Assembly: GCA_047974565.1 (NCBI GenBank) | Contig: JBKECN010000037.1 | Coordinates: 32,594 to 96,593, forward strand | DNA length: 64,000 bases | From: JBDIAG01 sp047974565 | GTDB taxonomy: Bacteria; Actinomycetota; Actinomycetes; Actinomycetales; CAWJMD01 | Direction: 5' to 3' | Part shown: piece after piece, positions 41,336-50,974 of the stretch | How the letters are laid out: every line of letters starts with the position of its first letter | Numbering within the stretch: the first letter of the stretch is position 1 | Made by a program: the position numbers and the translations under genes | Notes under the pieces: generated by a model | What the model was told of the DNA's origin: nothing | Databases searched by the model: none | The model's input: only the letters and a program-made list of their open reading frames with translations

Positions 41336-44300
41336 TCGACCAGCAGGCTGGTCAGGGCCGCCTCGTCCAAACCGTCCGCGGGAGTGACGGTCTCGCCGGT
41401 AGCGAGGTAACAGAAGGAGGCCCGCACCGCGGTCTCGGGCAGGCCACGCAGACGAGCCAGCGCCACCCGGTACACCGCCAACTGGATGCGGGCCGCCTCC
41501 GCCGCCGCGCCCCGCGGACGAGGACCGGTCTTCCAGTCCACGATGTCGTACCGCACCGGAGCGTCCCCGGCCGGTGCGGCGAAGATCGCGTCGATCCGCC
41601 CGCGCAGCGCCACCCCGGCCACGACGGTTTCCAGATCCACCTCTGTCTCCAGGACCTGACGGCGCGCCCACACCGAGGACTCGAAGGCCAGCTTGAGCGC
41701 CTCCAGGTCGGCGTCGTCGGGGCCGTCGGCGTCCCCCGCGCCGGGCAGGTCGACCAGGTCGAGCAGCGCCTGGGAGCGGAGCCTGCGTTCGATCCACTCG
41801 TGGAACTCGGTGCCCCGACGGGTGGCGGCGCGCGGCTCGGTGGGCATCGGCCGGCGCACGTCCAGCGCGAAGGCCACCGGGTCACGGGCCAGGGCCACCG
41901 CTGATGACGCGGACAGGTGCCCGGGCAGGGCCACCTCCCGCTCGGGTGCGCGTGCCCGCGATCGCTCGGCCAGCAGACGATCGACCTCCCGGGACAGCTC
42001 CGCGGGAATGCCCGGCTCCGGGCTGGTCGATCCGGGGGTGGTCGCGGCGAAGACCGCGTCGGCGGCCTCACGCAGGTCCTCCTGATGTGCGGACGGGAGC
42101 GGCCACGCGTGCCGCACTGGGTTCCGCTGCAGCGGGTTCGTCGACTCTGCGGGGTCGTCGAGGTCGGCGCGTAGGTCGAGCACGACACCGGCCTCGCCCG
42201 CCTGGGCCAGCACCACCAACTCGCGTAGGAAGCGGGACGGCTCCTTGGGCCGGGACCGGTCCGCGTCCCAGGCGAAGCCGGACGTTGCCACCTGGTGCCT
42301 GGCCCGGGTGACGGCGACGTAGGCGAGGCGGCGTTCCTCGGCTGCCTCGTGATCGCCGCAGGCGGCCCGGAAGTCCTCCAGGGTCTCCTCGAGATCGTCG
42401 TGGTTGGCCGGCGTGGCCAGGTCCCACGAGGGCAGCGCGGCGGCGTCACCGCGTAGCGGGTAGGGCAGATCCTCCAAGGTGGTCGGCCACCCCGAGGCGG
42501 TGTCCCGGCCCTGCTTGCGCCGCCCGGACGGAAACCGACCCTCCACCAGGCCGGGGATCGCCACCAGGTCCCACTCCAGGCCCTTGGCGGCGTGCACGGT
42601 GAGCACCTGGACGACCGTGGTGGACGGGTCGACCCGGTCGCCGTCGCCGTTGCGGATCCGTGGTTCGGCATCGTCGTCGGCCTGAGTCAGGCCACGTTCG
42701 CGCTCGGCGGCGGCCTCCAGCCAGGCGACGAAGGCGGCCAGCGTGGGGCGACCCGATCCGTCACTGAAACCAGCTGCCACATCGAGGAATTCGTCGAGCT
42801 GGGACCGGCCGGAGCCGACCAGCCCGGCCTGGATGGCGGCCAGGGTGAGTTCCACCTCCAGCAGCAAAGACCGCTCGACGGCCATCACCAGATCCACCAG
42901 CGGCAACCTGGTACGACGCCGGAGCCGGGCCAGTTCGCCGGCCAAGCGCGCCAACCTGGCCCGGGCGGTGGCCGACAGGGTCAGGCCGCCGGGCCCCACC
43001 CAGTCGGGATCGGGGAGTCGCTCCAGGGCATCGACCAGGCCGACCTGGTCGAGGTTGTCGGGGTCTGGCGAGCCGGCGACTGGCTCGGGCAGCGACTCAC
43101 CGGCCAGGTGTCGCGCCCACAGACCGAAGGCCCGCAGATCGCGCGGCCCCAGCTGCCAGCGGGGGCCGGTGAGCAACCTCATCAAGGCATCGGAGCGGGT
43201 CGGGTCGGACAGCACCTGGAGGGTGGCCACCACGTCGGCGACCTCGGGCCGCTGCAGCAGACCACCCAGGCCGACGACCTCCACCGGCAGCCCCCGTTCC
43301 TGCAGGGCTGCGGCGATGGCGGGGAACTGGGACCGTTGTCGGCAGATCACCGCTGCGGTGGACTCACCCGGTTGCCAGCGATCGGCGAGGAACTCCGCGA
43401 CCCAGGTGGCTTCGTCGAGGTAGGTCTCATGCCAGGACGCGATGACCTGGCCCTGCTCGGCGGTGGGGGCCGCGTCCAGCTCCGGCACCGGAACGGGAGT
43501 CCGTTCGTGCAGGGGCGCGGAGATGACGTTGGCCGCGGCCAGCACCGAGCGGGGGTTCCGCCAGCTCGTGGTGAGGTGGTGGGTCTGCACGGGCATCCGG
43601 CGGCGTCCGAAGCGGGCGCGGAAGGCATCCAGGTTGTCCGCGCTCGCCCCTCGCCAGCCATAGATGGACTGATGCGGGTCCCCCACCGCGGTCACCGGAT
43701 GACCACCGCCGAAGAGCCGCGCCAGGAGTTCGAGCTGGGCATGGGAGGTGTCCTGGAACTCGTCCAGCAGGATCACCCGGTAGGTCGCGCGCTGAGCGCC
43801 GGCCAGGTCCGGCAGCGAGGCCAGCTCGGCCGCCACAGCCACCTGGTCGCCGAAGTCCATCGCCTCCAGTTCACGTTTGCGTCGGGCATAGGCACTCAGC
43901 ACCGGGACCAGCACGTGACGGGACCTGACGGCGGCCAGCGCCTTGCCCACGGGTTTGGACGGCAAGGGCTCTTCGGGTGCCCCGTGGCGCCCCTTGCGGG
44001 GCAGTCGGGTGATCCGATCCTGGATCCGGGCAAGCTCGGCGCCCAGTTGCTCGGGATCGACGAGGTGTTCGGCACATTGCCCGGAGAGCGAGACGACGGC
44101 CTGAACGATAGTGCTGACCGCCCTGTCCAAGGTGCGCAGATCGTCTCCGGCGAGCGCATCGGCGACTTCGCCGGGCAGGCCCGGCCGGCCCGGCCCGGGG
44201 GTGCCGGCCTGCCACCGCTCGACGAGGTCGTAGGCCAGTTGCCAGCTGGCAGCCTCCCCCAGCAGCCGGGTGCCAGGCTCGACTCCCACCCGTAGCCCGT

Positions 44301-44658
44301 GGTCGGTGACCAGCGATGCCGCGAAGGAGTGGTAGGTGGCGATCGTCGGGCTGGCGCCGAGGTCGTCACTGGTCAACAGCCCGGTGGCCCGCAGCCCCCG
44401 CAGCCGTCGGATGACCCGTTCGGACAACTCCGCCGCAGCCTTACGGGTGAAGGTGAGGCCGAGGATCTCCTCGGGAAGGACGTGGCCGTTGGCGACCAGC
44501 CACACCACTCGCGCGGCCATGGTCTCGGTCTTGCCCGAGCCGGCCCCGGCGATGATGACGTGCGGACGGTCGGGAGCGGCCTCGATCACCGCGCACTGCT
44601 GAGGCGTGGGTTCGGGCAGACCGAGCAGGCCGGCCAGATGTTGGGGGCTGTGGGTCAT
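41332..44658 (-). CDS. adnB: Helicase-nuclease subunit AdnB
   Basis: This 1108-residue UvrD/RecB-like protein has Walker A AGAGSGKT (37-44), Walker B ILLDEFQDTSHAQ, VGDPHQSIYGWRGA, VLTVHAAKGLEWD and RRLAYVAVTRARHQ. Its C-terminal PD-(D/E)XK nuclease has FHEWIERRL and VRYDIVDWKTG. AdnAB processes double-strand DNA ends in mycobacteria and relatives, in place of RecBCD/AddAB. ATG 44658 overlaps the AdnA stop (ATGA, 44655-44658), so I prefer it to 44721, which lies inside adnA. The complex is a heterodimer with AdnA. Confidence 0.93.
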   Translation of the reverse strand: MTHSPQHLAGLLGLPEPTPQQCAVIEAAPDRPHVIIAGAGSGKTETMAARVVWLVANGHVLPEEILGLTFTRKAAAELSERVIRRLRGLRATGLLTSDDLGASPTIATYHSFAASLVTDHGLRVGVEPGTRLLGEAASWQLAYDLVERWQAGTPGPGRPGLPGEVADALAGDDLRTLDRAVSTIVQAVVSLSGQCAEHLVDPEQLGAELARIQDRITRLPRKGRHGAPEEPLPSKPVGKALAAVRSRHVLVPVLSAYARRKRELEAMDFGDQVAVAAELASLPDLAGAQRATYRVILLDEFQDTSHAQLELLARLFGGGHPVTAVGDPHQSIYGWRGASADNLDAFRARFGRRRMPVQTHHLTTSWRNPRSVLAAANVISAPLHERTPVPVPELDAAPTAEQGQVIASWHETYLDEATWVAEFLADRWQPGESTAAVICRQRSQFPAIAAALQERGLPVEVVGLGGLLQRPEVADVVATLQVLSDPTRSDALMRLLTGPRWQLGPRDLRAFGLWARHLAGESLPEPVAGSPDPDNLDQVGLVDALERLPDPDWVGPGGLTLSATARARLARLAGELARLRRRTRLPLVDLVMAVERSLLLEVELTLAAIQAGLVGSGRSQLDEFLDVAAGFSDGSGRPTLAAFVAWLEAAAERERGLTQADDDAEPRIRNGDGDRVDPSTTVVQVLTVHAAKGLEWDLVAIPGLVEGRFPSGRRKQGRDTASGWPTTLEDLPYPLRGDAAALPSWDLATPANHDDLEETLEDFRAACGDHEAAEERRLAYVAVTRARHQVATSGFAWDADRSRPKEPSRFLRELVVLAQAGEAGVVLDLRADLDDPAESTNPLQRNPVRHAWPLPSAHQEDLREAADAVFAATTPGSTSPEPGIPAELSREVDRLLAERSRARAPEREVALPGHLSASSAVALARDPVAFALDVRRPMPTEPRAATRRGTEFHEWIERRLRSQALLDLVDLPGAGDADGPDDADLEALKLAFESSVWARRQVLETEVDLETVVAGVALRGRIDAIFAAPAGDAPVRYDIVDWKTGPRPRGAAAEAARIQLAVYRVALARLRGLPETAVRASFCYLATGETVTPADGLDEAALTSLLVD

Positions 44659-47600
44659 CGGCGCAGTTGTCCCCCTTCGGCCTGGGCCGGGCAGCTGGAT
44701 CGGACCGGACAATGCCGGCATCCGGGGTTGGGGGTGGCCGCGAACTCTCGACCGCCCATTCCTTCGGCGACCCGGGCCACCAGTTCCCCGGCCCAGTTCT
44801 CGGGTTCGGCGGGCAGCGGGGGCTGAGACTGCACCTTCACCGACTGCGTCTTGGCCCCCAGTTGAACCAGGACTCCGCCGCCCGCCACCCGCGGCGTCCG
44901 GCTCACCTCGCCGAAGCCGCCCTGGGCGATGGCCAGCTGGTAGGCGCCGAGTTGGGCGTTCGACTCCAGTTCGGCGGCGGTGGGTGCTCGCGAACCCGTC
45001 TTGAAGTCGACGGCGACCAGCCGGCCCTGGTCGTCCAGCTCGAGCTGGTCGATGCGGCCGGCGATGATCGCCTCACCGATCCGCACCCGGAAATCGACCT
45101 CCCGCCCCACGACCTGGCGTTGGTGCCGGCCCCGGTAGGCAACGAGTCGCTCGAGCATCGCCTCCGCACGCGCCAGCAGTTGATCGCTGACCCACCCGGA
45201 CGGCAGGCCCACCTCGGCCCACCGCGCTTGCAGTTGGGCCTGCAACTGCGTGGCCGAGGCTTCGGGCAGTTCGTAGGCGAGGGCGTGCACCAGGTTGCCG
45301 ACCGCCACGGTGGCCGGGGCCGGCGGCGCTCCCCCGCTGCGGTCGAGCAACCATCGCAGGGCGCAGGCATCGAATTGTTCGATCGCGGACGGGCTGACCG
45401 TCACCGGTGGTTGGCTGGGTGAGCGCAGCTCGCGGTCGTCGCTGGGGCCGGCCCAGCCGTACCAGTCCGCTGGCGCAGCGCCGGGAACGGCCTGCTCGGC
45501 GAGCCGGTGCAGGTGCTCTGCGGCCTCGGCCCGAGCAGTGGCCGTCGCGGACGGATCGTTCAGCACCGCACGCAGCCGCGCCACGACGCTGGCCAGCGAC
45601 ACCGAGTGCGGAGCCGGCTGCACCGGCCGGGGTTCCGGGCCGTCGGTGGGGTCGATGAGGTCGATGAACGTGGACGGCACCGTGTCGGCGTTGGAGACCG
45701 CGGTGACCAGCAGGGTGCGCCGGGCCCGGGTGAGCGCCACCAGGAGCATCCGCAGTTCGTCGTGCAGCACCTCGGTGCGGGCCGCTCGCAGCGCGGCCAC
45801 CCGCGCCCGCTCGTCGCGGCGGGCGTCACCGCCGTCGCCGAGGTCGCGGCCGGCCACGACATCGACCAGGGCGGTCGACCCGAGCAGGGAACCCCGCAGC
45901 CGGGTGTTCGGCCACTGCCCGTCCTGCAGACCGGCGACCGCGACCACGTCGAATTCGCGACCGGCCACCCCCTGCACGGTGGTCACGGTGACCGCCTCGG
46001 TGTGCGGGGCATGCGGCGCGAGGGAGTCCTCGGGCAGTTCCTGGGCTCCCAGCCGGGTGAGGAACTCCATCGCCCCGGCCCACGGAAGCCGGTCCGCGAA
46101 GCGCGCAGCCGCCTCGAACAGGGCCACCACGGCATCGAGGTCGTGATCGGCCCGACGTCCGCCAGGGCCGCCGGCCAGAGCCTGGCTGCGCCACGCCTCG
46201 GCGAAGCCGGTGGCCTGCCAGACCGCCCAGAGCAGCGACTCGGCGGTGGCATCGGGGCGAGCGAGCACCTCGCGGCCGGCCGCGAGGACGTCGCACGTCC
46301 GGATCAGCGGGGCCAGGTCGTTCTCGGCGTGCGGACCCGCATCGATGTGCCGGGCCAGCTGGTCCGGCACCCGGTCCGGCTCAGCCAGGAGCAGGGCCAA
46401 CAACTCGTCCGTCCCCATCGACCCCGACGGCAGGTGCGTGGCGAGCGCGTGCCGGAGCCGTCGACGTACCCGGCGGACCCCGAGGCTGTCGGCGCGGCCC
46501 ACGCTGGAGAGCAGGTCGCTGACCACATCGGGATCGTCGAGGCTGCGTTCGCCGAGCAGCACCGAGGTCACCGCCAACAACGGCCGCACCGCCGCCTCGT
46601 CACGCAGGGCCACATCAGAGGCGGAGAAGCTCACCGGCACGTCCGCCTGGGACAGGGCCCGACGCAGGCCGGCCACCTGGCCCGAATCGCGCGCCACCAC
46701 CGCCATCCGCGACCACGGCACCTCCTCCAGGACATGGCTGTGCCGCAGCAGGGCAGCGATCCGAGCCGCCTGGGCCCCGCTGGACCGCAGGATCGCCACC
46801 TCCACCCGTCCCTCGGGACCGCTCGGTTGACCGGCCCGCCGAGCGGCCACGGCCGGCCCGAGCGCCCCGATCCGCTCCACCACCCGGCGGGCGGTCGCGG
46901 CCAGCACCTCACCCTGTCGATGGCCCTGAGCCAGCACGAACACCGGGGCCGGGTCGCCGTCCAGGCGCGGGTAGCGGATGGGTGCCTCGGCGAGAAGTTT
47001 GGGCAACGCCCCTCGGAAAGCCTGAGTTGTCGCGTCCGGATCGCCGGTCAGGATGAGGTCGGCGCCGGGGGCGAGTTGATCGAGGAGGCGGGCGAGCGCC
47101 TCACCCGACTCGTGGTGATCGTCCACCGCCACCAGCCGCAGCCGGGCCCGTTCCGCCTCGAGCAGTTCGGGATCGTGAGCGAGCAAGGACGCCGCGTGGT
47201 CGACGATCGCCGCCGGGTCGTAGGCGCCGGGCGTGGCCAGGGCGGTGACCTGGAGGTACTCGCGGTAGACCACCGCGGCGGCCCGCCACCCGGCTCGCCG
47301 GTGTCGGCGACCGAGGCGGTCAAGTTCGTCGGGGCCGATGCCACGCTCCATCGCCCGCATCAGCAGATCGCGCAACTCGTGCCGGAAACCGCGCAGCGGG
47401 ACGGCTTGGGCGACCTCGTCGGGCCAGGGCGGCGGATGGCCCTCACCCTCGGCGTGACCGGCCAGCAGATCGGCCAGGATGACGTCCTGCTCCGGGCCGG
47501 AGATCAACCGGGGGGTCGGCTCACCGGACAGCACCGAGGCCCGACGGATCAGCGAAAACGCGTACGAGGCAGCCGTTCTCGCAGGAGGTTCGAGCATGGC

Positions 47601-47963
47601 AGGGGTGCCCGCGGCAGCCAGGCGGGCGGTGAGCCGCTCACGCAAGCCGGCCGCGGCCCGCCGGGTCGGCGCCAACAACAGCACCGAGGATGGCGACAGG
47701 CCGTCGCGCAGCACCCGGGCCGCGACAGCCTCGATCAGCGTGGTCGTCTTGCCGGTACCGGGGGCACCGACGACGACCATCGGGCCACTGCCCCGACGCA
47801 CCTCGACGACGGCCTGCTGGCTCTCGTCCAACTGCTCGGGCGCCTGTGCCGCTGCCGCCGGAGCTCGAACCAGTCGAAGCGAGACATCCTCGCCCCCACC
47901 AGGCTGAGCAGCCCGGGAGGCGGGCTGTCGCTGGGTGGCGGGATGGCCGGCGAAGGTGGTCAC
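44655..47963 (-). CDS. adnA: Helicase-nuclease subunit AdnA
   Basis: This 1102-residue partner of AdnB has Walker A GAPGTGKTT (about 66-74), RLVAVDDHHESGEALARLL as a diverged Walker B, LTGDPDATTQAFRGA, VQGVAGREFDVVAVAG and VALTRARRTLLV. A C-terminal PD-(D/E)XK nuclease has LVAVDFKTGS, followed by a Cys cluster (CRHCPVRSSC) that together with an upstream Cys may bind an iron-sulfur cluster. GTG 47963 is favoured; a TTG at 47975 would add four residues. adnA-adnB form one coupled operon for end resection. Confidence 0.92.
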   Translation of the reverse strand: MTTFAGHPATQRQPASRAAQPGGGEDVSLRLVRAPAAAAQAPEQLDESQQAVVEVRRGSGPMVVVGAPGTGKTTTLIEAVAARVLRDGLSPSSVLLLAPTRRAAAGLRERLTARLAAAGTPAMLEPPARTAASYAFSLIRRASVLSGEPTPRLISGPEQDVILADLLAGHAEGEGHPPPWPDEVAQAVPLRGFRHELRDLLMRAMERGIGPDELDRLGRRHRRAGWRAAAVVYREYLQVTALATPGAYDPAAIVDHAASLLAHDPELLEAERARLRLVAVDDHHESGEALARLLDQLAPGADLILTGDPDATTQAFRGALPKLLAEAPIRYPRLDGDPAPVFVLAQGHRQGEVLAATARRVVERIGALGPAVAARRAGQPSGPEGRVEVAILRSSGAQAARIAALLRHSHVLEEVPWSRMAVVARDSGQVAGLRRALSQADVPVSFSASDVALRDEAAVRPLLAVTSVLLGERSLDDPDVVSDLLSSVGRADSLGVRRVRRRLRHALATHLPSGSMGTDELLALLLAEPDRVPDQLARHIDAGPHAENDLAPLIRTCDVLAAGREVLARPDATAESLLWAVWQATGFAEAWRSQALAGGPGGRRADHDLDAVVALFEAAARFADRLPWAGAMEFLTRLGAQELPEDSLAPHAPHTEAVTVTTVQGVAGREFDVVAVAGLQDGQWPNTRLRGSLLGSTALVDVVAGRDLGDGGDARRDERARVAALRAARTEVLHDELRMLLVALTRARRTLLVTAVSNADTVPSTFIDLIDPTDGPEPRPVQPAPHSVSLASVVARLRAVLNDPSATATARAEAAEHLHRLAEQAVPGAAPADWYGWAGPSDDRELRSPSQPPVTVSPSAIEQFDACALRWLLDRSGGAPPAPATVAVGNLVHALAYELPEASATQLQAQLQARWAEVGLPSGWVSDQLLARAEAMLERLVAYRGRHQRQVVGREVDFRVRIGEAIIAGRIDQLELDDQGRLVAVDFKTGSRAPTAAELESNAQLGAYQLAIAQGGFGEVSRTPRVAGGGVLVQLGAKTQSVKVQSQPPLPAEPENWAGELVARVAEGMGGREFAATPNPGCRHCPVRSSCPAQAEGGQLRR

Positions 47964-48042
47964 AGGTAGAGGCAATCACACCGCACCGACAACGGGCCTC
48001 GGCATCGCCTTGCCGCCGTGATCGCCTTGCCCGGCGCTGCGC

Positions 48043-49104
48043 TCAGCCCTCGGCGGCCGACTGGCAGGGATCGGCGCGCTCCTCGGCGAAGACCTCCCCG
48101 ATCTGCGCGCGGGCAGCGTCCATGATCTCCAGCGTGGCGATCGTCGCCTGCAGCGGGCGCAGCGGCGAGCCGAGTTCTCCGGCGGTGACCCGGCGAGCCA
48201 GTTCGGTGGCCTGCCAGAAGAGGGCGTCGTGGGCCACCTTCGGCTCGGTGTACGTCAGCGTCTGACCGTCGGCGGAGCGCACCGTGAAGTCACCGGGGGT
48301 GTAGAAGTCACCGGCCAGCCAGATGGACCCCTCGGTGCCGCCGATGGACGCGGTGGTGGGGGTGAGGTCCTGCACCGCCGAATGCAGCAGAGCCTGCTCG
48401 TCGTTGTCGGTGCGCAGCAGGATGGAGGTCTGCCCGGGCACCCCCTCGGGCAGCCAGGTGGCGCGGGCGAGCACCTCGCGGGGAGTGCCGAGCAGCCACT
48501 GCGCCAGGCCGGCCGGATAGGTCATCAGGTCGAGCATCGGCCCCCCGGCCAGGTCGGCACGCAGAATCCGGTGATCGGCGGGAAAGGTCTGGCCGTGGTC
48601 CGCCAGCACGGTGCGCAGGTCCCCAATGACCCCGTCGTCCAGGAGTTGGGCGAGCACATCGAACTTGGGCAGGAAGAAGGACCAGAAGGCCTCCATGCAG
48701 AACACTGAGCGCGCGGCTGCCTCGTCCGCCAGTTCGCGGGCCAGTGCGGCGTTGAGTGCCATCGGCTTCTCGACCAGCACGTGCTTGCCGGCACGCATCG
48801 CCAGCAACGCGTGCGGGTGGTGGAAGTTGTGCGGGGTCGCGACGTAGACGACGTCGACCTCGTCGTCGGCGACCAGGCTCTGGTAACTGCCGTGGGCCCG
48901 CTCGGCGCCGAGGGTGGCGGCGGCCCGGTCGGCGGATTCCTGGGTGCGCGAACCCACCGCGACGATCCGCTGGGTCGTGTTGCGCCGCAACGCCGAACAG
49001 AACTGCTCGGCGATCCAGCCGGTGCCCAGCACCCCCCACCGCAGGCTCGGGGCCTCCATCGGATCGGGCGTGCGGGCGCGGGGCAGGGTGCGGGGCAGCG
49101 GCAT
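48043..49104 (-). CDS. Gfo/Idh/MocA-family NAD(P)-dependent oxidoreductase
   Basis: The 353-residue protein has an N-terminal Rossmann domain (LRWGVLGTGWIAEQF), the EKPMALN motif with the conserved Lys, and AFWSFFLPKFD, a region typical of the trans-dihydrodiol-dehydrogenase/glucose-fructose oxidoreductase group. Substrates are probably sugars or sugar-like polyols. ATG 49104 is leaderless (TAGCCT, 49111-49116, 6 nt). It lies between adnA and a DUF445 gene, all leftward, but with its own promoter. Confidence 0.88.
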   Translation of the reverse strand: MPLPRTLPRARTPDPMEAPSLRWGVLGTGWIAEQFCSALRRNTTQRIVAVGSRTQESADRAAATLGAERAHGSYQSLVADDEVDVVYVATPHNFHHPHALLAMRAGKHVLVEKPMALNAALARELADEAAARSVFCMEAFWSFFLPKFDVLAQLLDDGVIGDLRTVLADHGQTFPADHRILRADLAGGPMLDLMTYPAGLAQWLLGTPREVLARATWLPEGVPGQTSILLRTDNDEQALLHSAVQDLTPTTASIGGTEGSIWLAGDFYTPGDFTVRSADGQTLTYTEPKVAHDALFWQATELARRVTAGELGSPLRPLQATIATLEIMDAARAQIGEVFAEERADPCQSAAEG

Positions 49105-49110
49105 GGGGGC

Positions 49111-49116
49111 AGGCTA
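49111..49116 (-). promoter_or_regulatory. -10 box (TAGCCT) of the Gfo/Idh gene, leaderless
   Basis: Minus-strand TAGCCT 6 nt from ATG 49104. Confidence 0.6.
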
Positions 49117-49141
49117 GCGACCGATCGGCCACCCGGCGCTC

Positions 49142-50443
49142 TCAGCCCGCCAGCACCACGAACGCGTGGATGCACAACCCCACGAGAGCCCCGACGATGG
49201 TTCCGTTGATCCGGATGAACTGCAGGTCGCGGCCGACATGCAGTTCGATCCGCCGGGCCGCGTCCTGCCCGTCCCAGGAGTCGATGGTGTGGGAGATGGC
49301 CGAGGCGATCTCCGGGCCGTAGTTACGCACCAGCCACGCGGTGGCATCGCCGAGGATGTCCTCGACCCAGTCGTGCCAGGTCGCGTCGGCAAGCAGCCGC
49401 TCACCGATCTCCCCGACCCAGGCCTGGCACCGTTGATGCAGCACCGACTCCTTGTCGTCGGCCATCGCGAGCAGGGCGGTGCGTGCGGCCAGCCACAGCG
49501 AGACCAGGGTGTCCGGCACCTGCGGGTGGGTGAGCAGGCGCTCCTTGAGCGCCTCCGCCCTGGCCTGAACCTGCGGGTCGTGCTGGAGGTCCTCAGCCAG
49601 CCGCATGAGCATCGCGTCCAGGGCGTGGCGGGTGGGGTGGTCCGGATCGTCGCGGATGTCGGCGACCCAGCGCAGCGCCTGACTGTACGTCCAGTCGATC
49701 ACCCGCTCGTCGAGGAAGGACGGGGTCCACCACGGGGCGCGTTCGCCGACGATGGCTTTGAAGGCGTGCGGGTTGTCCAGCAGCCAGTCGTGCACCTCGG
49801 TGGCAGCCAGGTCGACGAGCCCGGAGTGGGCGCGGTCTCGGACCACGGTCTCGAGCAGATCCCCGGCCAGTTCGCTCACCGGCTCGGCCGCCAACCGGGG
49901 TAGCAGGATGTCCGCGGCGAAGGCCCGTACCTGGTCTGCCGGCAGCCGGGTGACCAGGCTGCGCCCGCCGGCGATGAGTTCCCCGGCGATCCGGGCCCGG
50001 TTGGCCGGGACGCCGAGCCAGCGTCCGATCCGGGTGGTGGCGTCGAAGGCGGCCAACCGATCGCGAGCGATCTGTTCGGTGAGGAAGTGCTCGACGACGA
50101 AATCCTGCAGGCTGCGACCGAGTTCGGACTTTCGCCGGGTCACCAGGGCGGTGTGTGGCACCGGGATACCGAGGGGGTGTCGGAACAGCGCGGTCACCGC
50201 GAACCAGTCGGCCATCGCGCCCACCATGGCTGCCTCGGCGGCGGCGTTGACGAAGCCGAGAGCTCCGTCACGGTGCAAGGTCGCGACGAAGATCAGCGCG
50301 GCCAGCACCAGCATGCCGGTGGCCACCAGGCGCATCCGCCGCAGGCCGACGCGCCGCCTGGCGTCCGCCTCCGACTCGATGTCCGGCCCGGGGGTGATCA
50401 ACGACGTCACCGGCCCATCATCGCCTGTGTCCGATCCGCTCAC
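49142..50443 (-). CDS. DUF445 membrane protein
   Basis: The 433-residue protein has an N-terminal TM hairpin (LVATGMLVLAALIFVATL, then AAAEAAMVGAMADWFAVTALFRHPLGIPVPHTALV), a long helical soluble region and a C-terminal TM (FIRINGTIVGALVGLCIHAFVVL). The GAMADWFAVTALFRHPLGIPIPHT pattern is the DUF445/YjiN-YheB signature. Function is unknown; the shape suggests a membrane-anchored coiled structure. GTG 50443 starts it, with GTG 50407 as an alternative. Confidence 0.88.
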   Translation of the reverse strand: MSGSDTGDDGPVTSLITPGPDIESEADARRRVGLRRMRLVATGMLVLAALIFVATLHRDGALGFVNAAAEAAMVGAMADWFAVTALFRHPLGIPVPHTALVTRRKSELGRSLQDFVVEHFLTEQIARDRLAAFDATTRIGRWLGVPANRARIAGELIAGGRSLVTRLPADQVRAFAADILLPRLAAEPVSELAGDLLETVVRDRAHSGLVDLAATEVHDWLLDNPHAFKAIVGERAPWWTPSFLDERVIDWTYSQALRWVADIRDDPDHPTRHALDAMLMRLAEDLQHDPQVQARAEALKERLLTHPQVPDTLVSLWLAARTALLAMADDKESVLHQRCQAWVGEIGERLLADATWHDWVEDILGDATAWLVRNYGPEIASAISHTIDSWDGQDAARRIELHVGRDLQFIRINGTIVGALVGLCIHAFVVLAG

Positions 50444-50512
50444 CGCTCTTGGGCCGGGCTGCGGCGCCAGGTCCGGGGAGAAGTCAGGGGTCTCCCGCAG
50501 CCTCCGGGGCGT

Positions 50513-50833
50513 TCACCCGGACGCCGGGCCGTCCCAGCGGGCCACGGACAGGTCGACCCGCTCGCCGCGGGTGGCGGTGCCCTCGTCTCGATAGTGGCGC
50601 AGCGCGTCGGTCTCATGTCCGGACGGTGGGCGTCCGTCCGCGCGCAGCACTCGCCACCAGGGCACCGCCGACCCGTACCGGGACATCACCGCGCCGACCT
50701 GCCGGGGACCTCCTCGTCCCAGCAGTTCGGCGACGTCGCCGTAGCTGAGCACCCGCCCGGACGGAATCGACTCGACCAGTTCCAGCACCGCCGCGACGTA
50801 ATCGTCCCCCTGCTGCTCGAACGGCTCGGCCAC
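50513..50833 (-). CDS. Alkyltransferase-like (ATL) protein, MGMT family lacking the active Cys
   Basis: The 106-residue product is an MGMT-type DNA-binding domain: VLELVESIPSGRVLSYGDVA, RQVGAVMSRYGS and then PWWRVLRADG. In active O6-alkylguanine methyltransferases the motif is PCHRV; here Trp replaces Cys, as in ATL proteins, which bind alkylated bases and hand them to nucleotide-excision repair. GTG 50833 is taken as start; the frame continues upstream to 51649 only as a shadow of the divergent gene. Its relative Rv3204 lies near adnAB in M. tuberculosis. Confidence 0.85.
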   Translation of the reverse strand: MAEPFEQQGDDYVAAVLELVESIPSGRVLSYGDVAELLGRGGPRQVGAVMSRYGSAVPWWRVLRADGRPPSGHETDALRHYRDEGTATRGERVDLSVARWDGPASG

Positions 50834-50974
50834 GGCGACAGCCTGCCATCGAGCGGGCGGCTCCCGCGACTGCCGGTGGACGACTGGGAACTGCGCGAGT
50901 GGGAAACCGAACACTTCTCCAAACACGCCCGCCCTGCCGAGACATCGACCCAGTGAGCGTGGCACGTTGTCGCC

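Noticed and set aside
45507..47969. 820-residue plus-strand ORF
   Set aside because: Antisense shadow of adnA in a high-GC gene.
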